Below are positions 5,724 through 13,253 of a stretch of 14,665 bases of DNA, one piece after another (the stretch's first letter is position 1; the number at the start of each line of letters is the position of its first letter). Position numbers and translations under genes: made by a program. The DNA comes from Actinomycetes bacterium (lineage in GTDB: Bacteria; Actinomycetota; Actinomycetes; S36-B12). The stretch lies in NCBI GenBank assembly GCA_030425745.1, contig JAUHZW010000028.1, positions 1 through 14,665 of the forward strand, in the 5' to 3' direction. Under the pieces are notes generated by a model, which had not been told where the DNA came from, did no database searches, and worked only from the letters and a program-made list of their open reading frames with translations.

Positions 5724-7520
5724 TCAGTCGATGGGGTTCAGGGTGGCGTCCGCGACGCCGGTCGGGCTCGGTTCGGCGGCGATGATGACGCGGCCACCGT
5801 GATGGGGCCACTCGCGTTCCAGTGCCGCTGCCGTCGTGGTGCCACCGACGACGATGCGGCAGGTGTCGGGCACTGCACCGACCGGAGGCTCGGACGGGGA
5901 GTGACCACTCGGACGGGGAGTGACCACTCGGACGGGGAGTGACCACTCGCCGTTGGTAGTGAAGGCATCGCGGACGGCGCGGACACCACTGGGCGACCTG
6001 AGCACGACCGAATCGACCGCCCCCGCGCGGACCGCCCTGACCGCACCGGCGATCGCCGGGTCCGTCCCGGGGTCGATCGGCTCGGTGACGTAGACCTGCT
6101 CGGCCAGCACTCGCCAGCCCGCGGCCGCCAGTCCCTCCTGCAGGCCTCGCATCGCGAGGTTGCCGCGCGGCAGCACCGCCGACCCCGGCTCCCGATCGGC
6201 GAGCATCGCCAGCATCGCCTCGGAGTCCTGCACATCGGGAACGACGACGTCCGTCACCCCGAGGTCCCGGGCAGCCCGCGCTGTGCCGCGGCCGACCGCA
6301 GCCACGACGAGACCGCGCTCAGCGCCTTCGGCGAGCGCAGCCCGCAGGGCTTCCTCCCCGACGAGCTCGGTCAACGCCCGCAGGGCCGCGGCCGATGTCA
6401 GGGCGAGCAGGTCTGCGCTCTCCCGGACCGCCTCAACCAGTGCGTCGGCGCTTGCCTCAGCCGACGGATCCGTGCGCACGACGAGCACCGGGGCCTCGAG
6501 CACGCAGGCGCCACGCGCCCGCAGGCCACCCACGTCAGCCCGGGCGCCGGTGCTCGGCCGTGTGACCCAGACGGTCGGTGCCGGTTCGGGGGCTCCCGGC
6601 CAACCATCGGCGGACAGCAGGTCATGAGCACCTTCGGCCAGCAGCATTCGCGCCACGGTCATGCCGAGGTCATGTGCGGCGCGGTCGTCGCTCACGACCG
6701 CGGCGAGATCCGTGACCACCACACCGTCCCGCGCAGCACTGCCGACCTGCGCCCGCAGGTGCAGGAGGTCCGTGTCGTCAGTCCACTGCGCGAACGCCGC
6801 TACCGCCGACGTGCACGTCGCAGCCAGGCCCTCCAGCACTGCACGTTCAGCGAGGACGCGCCGCCGGGTCACCGGGTCGTCGAGCACCGACAGCTGGTCG
6901 ATGAGCTCGGAATCGTCGGACCGCACCTCGACAGCGAGCGCCCCCTGCGCCGGTGCCGGCACGAACTGCTCGAGCACCTCGTCGATCTCGTCATGCCGCC
7001 CGATGCGTCGGATTCCCGCAGCCGCGAGCACGGCAGCGTCGAGCTCACCATCGCGGACACGTCCGATCCGGGTGTCGACGTTGCCACGCAGGTCGACAAC
7101 GGTCAGATCGGGTCGCTGGTGGCGAAGATGCGAGGCGCGACGAGGGGAGCTCGTTCCGACTCGTGAGCCCGGGGGCAGGTCGGCGAGCGTGCACCGGGCA
7201 TGGCTGACCAGCACGTCGTGCGGATCCTCCCGCTCCGGCACGGCGGCCAGTGTGATGCCAGCGACCGGGGCGGCCGGCAGATCCTTCATGGAGTGGACGA
7301 CGACATCCACCTCGCCGGCCAGCAGCGCGTCGCGCAGAGCAGAGACGAAGACCCCCGGTTGGGGTGCCTGAGACAGCGGGCCGGCGAGATCATCGCCGAG
7401 TGACCGGATGGTCACCAACTCGACCTGGTGTCCCGTCGCATCGGTGATGCGGTCCGCAACCCAGCGAGACTGCGTCGTGGCCAGATGACTGCCCCGGGTG
7501 CCGAGGCGCAACGGTGTCAC
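5724..7520 (-). CDS. hemCD: Fused hydroxymethylbilane synthase / uroporphyrinogen-III synthase (HemC-HemD)
   Basis: 598 residues with two consecutive enzymes, turning porphobilinogen into hydroxymethylbilane and then cyclising it to uroporphyrinogen III. HemC (about 1-305) shows LRLGTRGS, HSMKDLP (76-82, catalytic Asp80), GTSSPRR, LRGNVDTR, and the dipyrromethane-cofactor cysteine Cys236 in ATCTSAVAAFA, a divergent setting for the usual GGC. HemD (about 313-598) begins at VWVTRPSTGAR and shows VGRGTARAARDLG and VVGGTTTAAALE. Residues 525-544 are encoded by three copies of a 19-bp repeat (separate entry) and look like an insertion in a surface loop. The GTG start at 7520 overlaps the hemA stop by 4 nt and has no clear Shine-Dalgarno, suggesting translational coupling. 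Fusion keeps the unstable hydroxymethylbilane near HemD (inference). Confidence 0.95.
   Translation of the reverse strand: MTPLRLGTRGSHLATTQSRWVADRITDATGHQVELVTIRSLGDDLAGPLSQAPQPGVFVSALRDALLAGEVDVVVHSMKDLPAAPVAGITLAAVPEREDPHDVLVSHARCTLADLPPGSRVGTSSPRRASHLRHQRPDLTVVDLRGNVDTRIGRVRDGELDAAVLAAAGIRRIGRHDEIDEVLEQFVPAPAQGALAVEVRSDDSELIDQLSVLDDPVTRRRVLAERAVLEGLAATCTSAVAAFAQWTDDTDLLHLRAQVGSAARDGVVVTDLAAVVSDDRAAHDLGMTVARMLLAEGAHDLLSADGWPGAPEPAPTVWVTRPSTGARADVGGLRARGACVLEAPVLVVRTDPSAEASADALVEAVRESADLLALTSAAALRALTELVGEEALRAALAEGAERGLVVAAVGRGTARAARDLGVTDVVVPDVQDSEAMLAMLADREPGSAVLPRGNLAMRGLQEGLAAAGWRVLAEQVYVTEPIDPGTDPAIAGAVRAVRAGAVDSVVLRSPSGVRAVRDAFTTNGEWSLPVRVVTPRPSGHSPSEPPVGAVPDTCRIVVGGTTTAAALEREWPHHGGRVIIAAEPSPTGVADATLNPID
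5891..5947 (-). repeat. Three perfect tandem copies of a 19-bp repeat inside the hemD coding region
   Basis: The unit on the coding strand is GAGTGGTCACTCCCCGTCC, repeated at 5891-5909, 5910-5928 and 5929-5947 without a mismatch (plus-strand phase CGGACGGGGAGTGACCACT). Each unit contains the inverted repeat GAGTG-GT-CACTC. Because 19 is not a multiple of 3, the three copies are read in three different frames (EWSLPV, RVVTPRP, SGHSPS). The total of 57 bp is exactly 19 codons, so the gene stays in frame. A related copy lies in hemY at 11330-11363. Confidence 0.95.
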
Positions 7521-8785
7521 GCGGAGGCGCTGGGGTCGGTGGCGTTGCCGCGAACGTCGAGTCCGAGGAGCACCTGAACCGCGTGCTCGACTTCGTCGAG
7601 TCGGCCCTCGCGGGTGAGCTCACGCGACCTCGCGGTGGGTACGTGCAGGATCTCGCGGACCACGCGGCGCACCGACTCATGCACCTGATCGGCCAGGGCG
7701 TCGCCGGACCGGCGGCGCACGCGCTCGACCTCAGCGTCCGCAGCGATCGCCGCCATGGAGCGCAGCGCGATGACGACGGCATCCGCCGTGCGCTCAGCCT
7801 CGCGGGCGGAGAAGTCATCTACAGCCTCAAGCACTGTCGTCCGCGCGGCCGCCAGAGCGCGGCCGTGCTCCTGAGGGGCGTGCTGGGCGATGAGGTCGAG
7901 GTCGATGACGCGGACGGTGGGGAGGCTGCAGGCCTCCTCCTCGACGTCGCGGGTGAGCGCGAGGTCGATGATCGGCAGCGGGGCCGAACGGTCAGCCGTC
8001 GCTGCGGCCAGCATGTCCGCCTCGAGCACCGGGTGGGGGGCGCCGCTGGCAGTGATGATCACGTCGACATTGGACAGCACGTCGAGCAGGGCAGCCTGCC
8101 CGATCGCCTCACCACCGTGGTTGTCGGCGAACCGACGGGCGCGTCCGCTGAGGGAGAAGACCATCCGCTCCTCCACACCTCGGCGCTCCAGCGCCGCGTG
8201 CACGACGCGCGCGTACGAGCCGGTGCCGATGACGAGGGCTGTGCGGCCGGCCAGAGGACCGTCGGTCTCCTCGACGAGATCAAGACCGACGGTGACGAGG
8301 GAGCGGCCGGCAGCGCCTAGCCCGGTCGTCGCTGTGACCTGGCGAGCCGCCGTGGCCGCCCCCTGGAAGAGCCGCTCCAGCGCCGGGCTCACCGTGCGCT
8401 CGGTGCGAGCCGAGGCCACGGCACGCCGCACCTGCCCGGCGATCTCATCCTCGCCGACCACCATCGACTCCAGACCGGACGCCACAGAGAACAGGTGACG
8501 GGCGGCGTCGGCGTCGATCAGAGGCTCGGGCAGACCGTGCTCGGGGACGTCCTCAGCAAGGTGCTCGGCGAAGAAGCCTGACGCCGCGGCAGCGGCTCGG
8601 CGCCCGTCCGGGCCCTCGACATACAGCTCGACGCGATTGCAGGTGCTGAGCAGCACGGCCCCGGTGACATCCGGGGAGCAGGTGCGCAGGATCGCCGGTG
8701 CCACGCCCTCGGCCCGTCGGCTAAGGGCCTCAAGCTCGGGGAGGGTCACCTCATGGTGACTGACTCCGATCAGCGCTACGGGCAC
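7517..8785 (-). CDS. hemA: Glutamyl-tRNA reductase (HemA)
   Basis: 422 residues from GTG 8785. It makes glutamate-1-semialdehyde from glutamyl-tRNA(Glu) with NADPH, the committed step of heme synthesis. The N-terminus PVALIGVSHHEVTLPELE is typical. The catalytic cysteine is Cys49 in LLSTCNRVELY. The NADPH-binding loop is VIGTGSYARVV (185-195), and DLALTRDVE plus the C-terminal dimerisation helices (REILHVPTARSRELTREGR) are present. A TTG at 8803 would add six residues, but that codon and the bases after it form the -10 promoter element, so GTG 8785 on a leaderless mRNA is preferred. It is the first gene of the minus-strand heme operon; its stop overlaps hemCD. HemA is commonly the regulated step, which fits the operator-like palindrome just upstream. 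Confidence 0.96.
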   Translation of the reverse strand: MPVALIGVSHHEVTLPELEALSRRAEGVAPAILRTCSPDVTGAVLLSTCNRVELYVEGPDGRRAAAAASGFFAEHLAEDVPEHGLPEPLIDADAARHLFSVASGLESMVVGEDEIAGQVRRAVASARTERTVSPALERLFQGAATAARQVTATTGLGAAGRSLVTVGLDLVEETDGPLAGRTALVIGTGSYARVVHAALERRGVEERMVFSLSGRARRFADNHGGEAIGQAALLDVLSNVDVIITASGAPHPVLEADMLAAATADRSAPLPIIDLALTRDVEEEACSLPTVRVIDLDLIAQHAPQEHGRALAAARTTVLEAVDDFSAREAERTADAVVIALRSMAAIAADAEVERVRRRSGDALADQVHESVRRVVREILHVPTARSRELTREGRLDEVEHAVQVLLGLDVRGNATDPSASA

Positions 8786-8802
8786 GAGGCCAGATGGTAG
8801 CA
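8785..8802 (-). promoter_or_regulatory. Leaderless extended -10 promoter of hemA
   Basis: On the minus strand TGC (8802-8800) precedes TACCAT (8799-8794), an extended -10 of TGnTAnnnT type. Eight bases later comes GTG 8785, the conserved HemA start. No Shine-Dalgarno is present. The -35 zone, about 17 nt further upstream (near 8817-8822), falls inside the palindrome at 8813-8827. Confidence 0.55.
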
Positions 8803-8812
8803 AGCCCTCTCG

Positions 8813-8827
8813 CCGACACAGTGTCGG
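8813..8827. promoter_or_regulatory. Operator-like palindrome in the hemA-hemE hub
   Basis: CCGACAC-A-GTGTCGG is a perfect inverted repeat of 7-bp arms around one base. It is centred at 8820, where the -35 element of the hemA promoter should lie, and about 70 bp upstream of the hemE promoter. Its position suits a repressor of the hemA operon. The sequence does not match the Rex, DtxR/IdeR or LexA consensus that I know, so the regulator is unknown. Confidence 0.5.
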
Positions 8828-8887
8828 AAACCCTTACAGGCCAACGGCTTTGCCGTACCCGGCCATTCGGCACCATCGGCCGCGCGG

Positions 8888-8903
8888 TGCTAGGTTTCGG
8901 CCG
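8888..8903 (+). promoter_or_regulatory. Leaderless extended -10 promoter of hemE
   Basis: TGC (8888-8890) plus TAGGTT (8891-8896) forms an extended -10, with six bases before GTG 8903. The spacing and the GTGTC that follows are the same as at the beta-propeller start (1536-1555). No Shine-Dalgarno precedes hemE and no clear -35 was found. Confidence 0.6.
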
Positions 8904-9967
8904 TGTCCCTTCCCCCCGATCATCCGGTCTGCGACGGCCGCACCCGCGATGCGGATCTCCTCCTCGCCGCCCGCGGAGAACGCGTCACACGGCACCCGAT
9001 CTGGTTCATGCGCCAGGCCGGTCGGTCGCTCCCGGAGTACCGGAAGGTCCGTGAGGGCATCGACATGCTCGACTCCTGCCTGCGGCCCGAGCTCGCATCG
9101 GAGATCACCCTGCAGCCTGTCCGACGTCACGGCGTCGACGCGGCCGTGTTCTTCAGCGACATCGTCGTTCCTCTTCGCCTCGCCGGAGTCGACGTCGACA
9201 TCGCTCCCGGAGTCGGGCCGGTCATGGGGGCGCCGGTGCGCACGGCCGCCGACGTCGCGGCCCTACCGGAACTCGAGCCCGACGCCCTGACTCCGATCAC
9301 CGAGGCTGTCGCCCTGACTGTGGCCGAACTCGGCAGCACGCCCCTGATCGGGTTTGCCGGAGCACCCTTCACCCTGGCCAGCTACCTCGTCGAGGGTCGA
9401 CCGTCCCGCGACCATCTGGTGACCAAGGCCCTCATGCACGGCGATCCAGACACCTGGAATGCCCTGCTGGCCTGGACCGCCCGAATCAGCACCGCCTTCC
9501 TGCGTGCTCAGGCGATGGCCGGGGCCAGCGTGCTGCAGCTGTTCGACTCGTGGGCCGGAACCCTGTCGCTGCCGGACTACGAGCGGTTCGTCGCCCCGCA
9601 CTCGACCGCAGTGCTCGCCGGGATCGAAGATCTCGGGCTGCCGCGCATCCACTTCGGCACCAAGACGTCCGACCTGCTGCTCGCCATGCGTGACTGCGGC
9701 GCCGATGTGGTCGGTGTCGATGACCGCACCCCGCTGGCCACCGCGATCAACCGCCTGCACGCGAGCGTGCCCGTGCAGGGCAACATCGACCCGGCGCTGC
9801 TCTTCACGCCGTGGGAGACGCTCCGCGAGCATGTGCAGGGCGTGCTGGACGCCGGGCGGCTGGCTCCCGGGCACATCGTCAATCTCGGGCACGGGGTGCC
9901 GCCGGCCACGAACCCGGACGTCCTCACCCGCGTCGTCGAGTACGTCCACGCGGATCCGGTTCGGTGA
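8903..9967 (+). CDS. hemE: Uroporphyrinogen decarboxylase (HemE)
   Basis: 354 residues, normal length. The enzyme removes four carboxyl groups from uroporphyrinogen III to give coproporphyrinogen III, without cofactor. The signature HPIWFMRQAGRSLPEYR (31-47) carries substrate-binding Arg37 and Arg41. FFSDIVVP includes the catalytic Asp86, and GFAGAPFTLASY, FDSWAGTLS and NLGHGVPPATNPD complete the fold. GTG 8903 is the start, directly behind a leaderless-type -10. It is the first gene of the plus-strand heme operon, and its stop overlaps hemY (GTGA). Confidence 0.97.
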   Translation: MSLPPDHPVCDGRTRDADLLLAARGERVTRHPIWFMRQAGRSLPEYRKVREGIDMLDSCLRPELASEITLQPVRRHGVDAAVFFSDIVVPLRLAGVDVDIAPGVGPVMGAPVRTAADVAALPELEPDALTPITEAVALTVAELGSTPLIGFAGAPFTLASYLVEGRPSRDHLVTKALMHGDPDTWNALLAWTARISTAFLRAQAMAGASVLQLFDSWAGTLSLPDYERFVAPHSTAVLAGIEDLGLPRIHFGTKTSDLLLAMRDCGADVVGVDDRTPLATAINRLHASVPVQGNIDPALLFTPWETLREHVQGVLDAGRLAPGHIVNLGHGVPPATNPDVLTRVVEYVHADPVR

Positions 9968-11439
9968 CCGAGGGCCGACTCTCCATCACCCGCGCCGCGG
10001 TCATCGGCGGCGGGGTCTCCGGGCTCGTCGCGGCGTGGGAGCTGGCCCGCTCGGGCGTGGCGGTCACGGTGTGGGAGGCCGAGGGCCACTGGGGCGGTGC
10101 AGTCTCCGCGCTGACCCTCGGCGGCATCACGGCCGACGCCGGCGCCGAGGCGATCGCCGTGGGACGTCCTGCTGGCCTGCAGCTCATCGAGGATCTCGGC
10201 CTGCGTGGTGACGTGCTGACTCCTCGCCGCACCGACTCCCGCATCGCGATGGCCGATGGGCTGCGCGAGCTTCCCCCGAGCGTGCTCGGTGTGCCCGCCG
10301 ACCTTGACGACCCACGCGTGGCGTCGCTCCTCTCAGCGGCCGACATCGAACGGGCCCGTGACGAGCGGGAGGCAGTGTCCGACAGCACGACGACCGTCGG
10401 GGCCTACGTGCGGGAGCGCCTCGGTGATGCGGTGGTGGACCGCATCGTCGACCCGGTCATCGCCGGGGTTCATGCCTGCGCCGCCGATGACGCCGACCTC
10501 AACACCCTGCTGCCCGGCATCGGCGCCCTTGTCGATCAGACTCGTGGCCTCGTCCCTGCGGCGGCACGGATGCGTGCAGGCCTCGGACCGTCGGGCAGTG
10601 CCGTCGCGTCCCTGCGTGGGGGCATGCACCGCCTCACGGCCGCACTCGTGGACGCATGCTGCGCTACCGGCGTCGACCTGCGCCATGCCTCGGGGATCTC
10701 TCGAATCCAACGGACCGACGACGGCTGGCGCGTCACCGACACCACGGGTGCCGTGACCGACGTCGATGTCGTCGTCCTCGCCGTGCCACCCCGCGTCGCC
10801 GCCGACCTTCTGCACGACGACGAGCCACAGCTCGCGGCCAGCCTCGGGGCCATCGAGACCACCGCCGTGCGCGTGGTGAGCCTGCTGATCGAGTGCCCGG
10901 ACCTCGACGAGTTCCCGGCCGGGCCAGGCGTGCTCGTGGCCGCCGAGCGCACCGACGTGCAGGCCAAGGCGATGACGCACGCGAACGCCAAGTGGGAGTG
11001 GTGGGATGACGTGCTGCCCGCCAACCGGCACGTCGTCCGGCTGTCCTACGGTCGGGCCGGCCAGCCGGCTCCAGCAGTCGAGGGGCTCGTCGAGCAGGCC
11101 GAGGCCGACGCCAAGGCACTGCTCGGGGTCACCGGCTCGTGGCGCGTGATCGACTCCGCCGTGACCACGTGGCAGGAGTCGCTCGTGCGCCCGACCCCCG
11201 GCCACGCGCAACGCATGCGCGATCTCACCGACCAGCTGCACGGTCTTCCCGATCTGACCGTGCTCAACAGCGCACTGGCCGGCAACGGCCTCGCCGGCAT
11301 CATCCAGCTGGCGCGCGAAGAAGCCACGCGAGTGGTCACTTCCCGTCCGAGTGGTCACTCTCCTCAGCGAACTGGTGAGAGCGCCGTCCCTCTGGCCCGC
11401 ATATCCGCACACAGCGATCGATCAGGAGAAGCACCGTGA
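9964..11439 (+). CDS. hemY: Coproporphyrinogen III oxidase, HemY/CgoX type (FAD protoporphyrinogen-oxidase family)
   Basis: 491 residues. It oxidises coproporphyrinogen III to coproporphyrin III with FAD and O2 in the coproporphyrin-dependent route; the flanking hemQ and hemH support this over a protoporphyrinogen role. The dinucleotide motif is VIGGGVSGLVAAWEL (13-27), with VWEAE (36-40, Glu38 for FAD ribose) and GHWGGAVSAL. The C-terminal FAD region is LNSALAGNGLAGIIQLA. GTG 9964 overlaps the hemE stop by 4 nt; an in-frame start at 9811 would lie deep inside hemE and is rejected. From residue 456 a 36-residue tail (RVVTSRPSGHSP...) is encoded by the dispersed 19-bp repeat and by sequence holding the hemQ ribosome-binding site. 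The tail is not part of the family's usual end. Confidence 0.95.
   Translation: MTEGRLSITRAAVIGGGVSGLVAAWELARSGVAVTVWEAEGHWGGAVSALTLGGITADAGAEAIAVGRPAGLQLIEDLGLRGDVLTPRRTDSRIAMADGLRELPPSVLGVPADLDDPRVASLLSAADIERARDEREAVSDSTTTVGAYVRERLGDAVVDRIVDPVIAGVHACAADDADLNTLLPGIGALVDQTRGLVPAAARMRAGLGPSGSAVASLRGGMHRLTAALVDACCATGVDLRHASGISRIQRTDDGWRVTDTTGAVTDVDVVVLAVPPRVAADLLHDDEPQLAASLGAIETTAVRVVSLLIECPDLDEFPAGPGVLVAAERTDVQAKAMTHANAKWEWWDDVLPANRHVVRLSYGRAGQPAPAVEGLVEQAEADAKALLGVTGSWRVIDSAVTTWQESLVRPTPGHAQRMRDLTDQLHGLPDLTVLNSALAGNGLAGIIQLAREEATRVVTSRPSGHSPQRTGESAVPLARISAHSDRSGEAP
11330..11363 (+). repeat. Diverged copy (about 1.7 units) of the 19-bp repeat in the hemY 3' end
   Basis: GAGTGGTCACTTCCCGTCC (11330-11348) differs by one base from the unit in hemD. 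It is followed by GAGTGGTCACTCTCC (11349-11363), after which similarity fades. Orientation relative to the coding strand is the same as in hemD, and the peptide RVVT-x-RPSGHSP is shared by both proteins. It lies in the last 110 bp of hemY. Confidence 0.85.
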
Positions 11440-12125
11440 CCGCACCCACCGCACGTGAGATCAACGACACCATCCGCTACACGGTCTGGACGATCGTCGC
11501 TCGAGACGAGGAACCAGCCTGCACCGAGGAGGAGAGCGCACGGCAGTTGCAGGCGTGGATCGACTCCCTCGCCGAGGAGGACATCACGGTGCGCGGCATG
11601 TACGACGTGTCCGGGATGCGCGAGGACGCCGACCTCATGCTGTGGCTGCACGGCCCGACCGCTGAAGGGCTGCAGGCCGCCCTCCGCGCCTTCCGCCGCA
11701 CCGAGCCGGGTGAGGCGACAAGCATGGCGTGGTCGATCATGGCGCTGCACCGCCCGGCAGAGTTCAACAAGGGGCACGTGCCCGCCTACATGGCTGGCAA
11801 GGACCCCAAGGAGTGGCTGTGTCTCTACCCGTTCAACCGCTCCTACGACTGGTACCTGCTCACCGATGAGGAGCGTCGGGAGATGCTCGTCGAGCACGGC
11901 ATGAAGGGCCGCAACTATCCGGACGTGCTGAGCAACACCGTGCCGACCTTCGCCCTCAACGACTTCGAGTGGGTGCTCGCCCTGGAGTCGGACGTGCTGC
12001 ACGATCTCGTCGACATGATGCGGGACATGCGATACACGAAGGCGCGGCTGCACGTGCGCGAGGAGACTCCGTTCTACACGGGCCGGCGAGTCGACGCTGC
12101 TGGTGCCGCTGAGGTGCTGACGTGA
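11436..12125 (+). CDS. hemQ: Coproheme decarboxylase (HemQ/ChdC)
   Basis: 229 residues, of the chlorite-dismutase-like superfamily. It uses H2O2 to decarboxylate propionates 2 and 4 of coproheme, giving heme b, the last step of this pathway. The catalytic tyrosine is Tyr131 in LYPFNRSYDWYLL, the distal histidine His114 in NKGHVPAYMAG, and the proximal heme ligand His154 in MLVEHGMKGR. These three have the spacing described for actinobacterial enzymes (Tyr135, His118 and His158 in Corynebacterium, a constant offset of 4). His114 and the YPFxRSY context mark the actinobacterial rather than the Firmicutes form. GTG 11436 overlaps the hemY stop, and AGGAG (11424-11428) lies 7 nt upstream. Its stop overlaps hemH by 4 nt. 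Confidence 0.97.
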   Translation: MTAPTAREINDTIRYTVWTIVARDEEPACTEEESARQLQAWIDSLAEEDITVRGMYDVSGMREDADLMLWLHGPTAEGLQAALRAFRRTEPGEATSMAWSIMALHRPAEFNKGHVPAYMAGKDPKEWLCLYPFNRSYDWYLLTDEERREMLVEHGMKGRNYPDVLSNTVPTFALNDFEWVLALESDVLHDLVDMMRDMRYTKARLHVREETPFYTGRRVDAAGAAEVLT

Positions 12126-13225
12126 GCGAGCAGATCGACGCGATCCTGCTCGCCTCCTTCGGCGGCCCGGAGGGCCAGGATGACGTCATCCCGTTCTTGG
12201 AGAACGTGACCCGCGGCCGCGGTGTGCCGCGCGAGCGACTCGAGTCGGTGGCCGGCCACTACCGCCAACTCGGTGGCGTGAGCCCGATCAACGAGCAGAA
12301 CCGTGCACTCATCGCCGCGATCGAGGCCGAGCTCGCGAACCGGGGTATCGACCTGCCCGTCTACTGGGGCAATCGCAACTGGGCTCCGTACTTCGCTGAC
12401 GCGGTTCAGCAGATGCACGACGACGGACACCGGCGCGTGCTGGCCGTGACCACGAGCGCCTACTCGAGCTACTCCGGCTGCCGGCAGTACCGCGAGGACA
12501 TCGCCGGCGCACTGGTTGAGACCGAACTGACCGGGACGCTCACCATCGAGAAGGTCCGCGCCTACTTCGACTCTCCCGGCTTCCTCGAGCCCTTCGCCGA
12601 CGGGATCGTCGCGGCCCTCGCCGATCTCGGTGACGTGGCGCCCGTCGAGGTGCTGTTCACGACGCACTCGATCCCGATCACGATGAACGACAGCAGCGGC
12701 CCGAAGGGCGGGGCATATGTCGCGCAGCACGAGGCGGCCGCGGAGCTCGTCGCTCAACTGGTGCGCGATGCCGGCACGGCGATGCCGCCGTGGTCGGTCG
12801 TGTTCCAGTCACGCAGCGGGCCCCCGCAGGTCCCGTGGCTCGAGCCGGACATCAACGACGCGATCCGCGCGGCCTCGGAGCGTGGGGTGCGGGCCGTCGT
12901 CGTCGTTCCCCTCGGCTTCGTCTCCGACCACGTCGAGGTGATCTGGGACCTCGACACCGAGGCAGCGCAGACCTGCGAGGAGATCGGGATCGAGATGCGT
13001 CGCGTCACGACGCCGGGCACTGACCCGCGGTTCGTCAGCTCCCTGGTCGATCTCATCGCCGAACGACTGGGCGGTGCAGCAGCACCGGCACTGTCCAACC
13101 TGGGGCCGTGGCGGACACCCTGTGCCGCAGGTTGCTGCCCGACCCCGCGGCGCCCGCAGGGCGCAGGTCCAAGCGACCTGCAGAGCGAGAAACCCCACGT
13201 CGCCGGCGCCGACTCCCCCTTCTAA
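12122..13225 (+). CDS. hemH: Coproporphyrin ferrochelatase (HemH/CpfC) with [2Fe-2S] cysteines
   Basis: 367 residues. It inserts Fe2+ into coproporphyrin III. Catalytic residues are His182 (LFTTHSIP) and Glu272 (GFVSDHVEVIWDLD). Four cysteines match the actinobacterial [2Fe-2S] pattern: Cys120 in SYSGCRQYRED, and Cys334, Cys338 and Cys339 in TPCAAGCCPTPRRP near the C-terminus. A further 28 residues follow the cluster motif (to ADSPF), a short low-complexity extension. GTG 12122 overlaps the hemQ stop by 4 nt. The gene is last in the operon, ending 28 nt before the stop of the convergent dehydrogenase; no strong terminator hairpin is visible in that gap. Confidence 0.97.
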   Translation: MSEQIDAILLASFGGPEGQDDVIPFLENVTRGRGVPRERLESVAGHYRQLGGVSPINEQNRALIAAIEAELANRGIDLPVYWGNRNWAPYFADAVQQMHDDGHRRVLAVTTSAYSSYSGCRQYREDIAGALVETELTGTLTIEKVRAYFDSPGFLEPFADGIVAALADLGDVAPVEVLFTTHSIPITMNDSSGPKGGAYVAQHEAAAELVAQLVRDAGTAMPPWSVVFQSRSGPPQVPWLEPDINDAIRAASERGVRAVVVVPLGFVSDHVEVIWDLDTEAAQTCEEIGIEMRRVTTPGTDPRFVSSLVDLIAERLGGAAAPALSNLGPWRTPCAAGCCPTPRRPQGAGPSDLQSEKPHVAGADSPF

Positions 13226-13253
13226 GACCCGCGAGTGGCCGATCGGCGCAGCA

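Noticed and set aside
4638..5942. Long plus-strand open frame (434 codons) opposite hemB and hemL
   Set aside because: It is an antisense shadow of high-GC coding sequence; hemB and hemL have complete motifs and starts on the minus strand.
5891..5947. Possible CRISPR repeats
   Set aside because: The three units are directly adjacent with no spacers, and they lie inside hemD.
8786..8803. TTG 8803 as the hemA start
   Set aside because: It adds six non-conserved residues made from the -10 element, and has no ribosome-binding site.
8844..8856. ACGGC-TTT-GCCGT small hairpin upstream of hemE
   Set aside because: The 5-bp arms are expected by chance in GC-rich DNA and do not align with the promoter elements.
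10333..11412. Minus-strand open frame (359 codons) opposite hemY
   Set aside because: Antisense shadow; the codon pattern and motifs support hemY.
13238..13247. GCCGATCGGC palindrome as terminator between hemH and the dehydrogenase
   Set aside because: Ten bases with no loop and no T-run; too short to support a terminator call.
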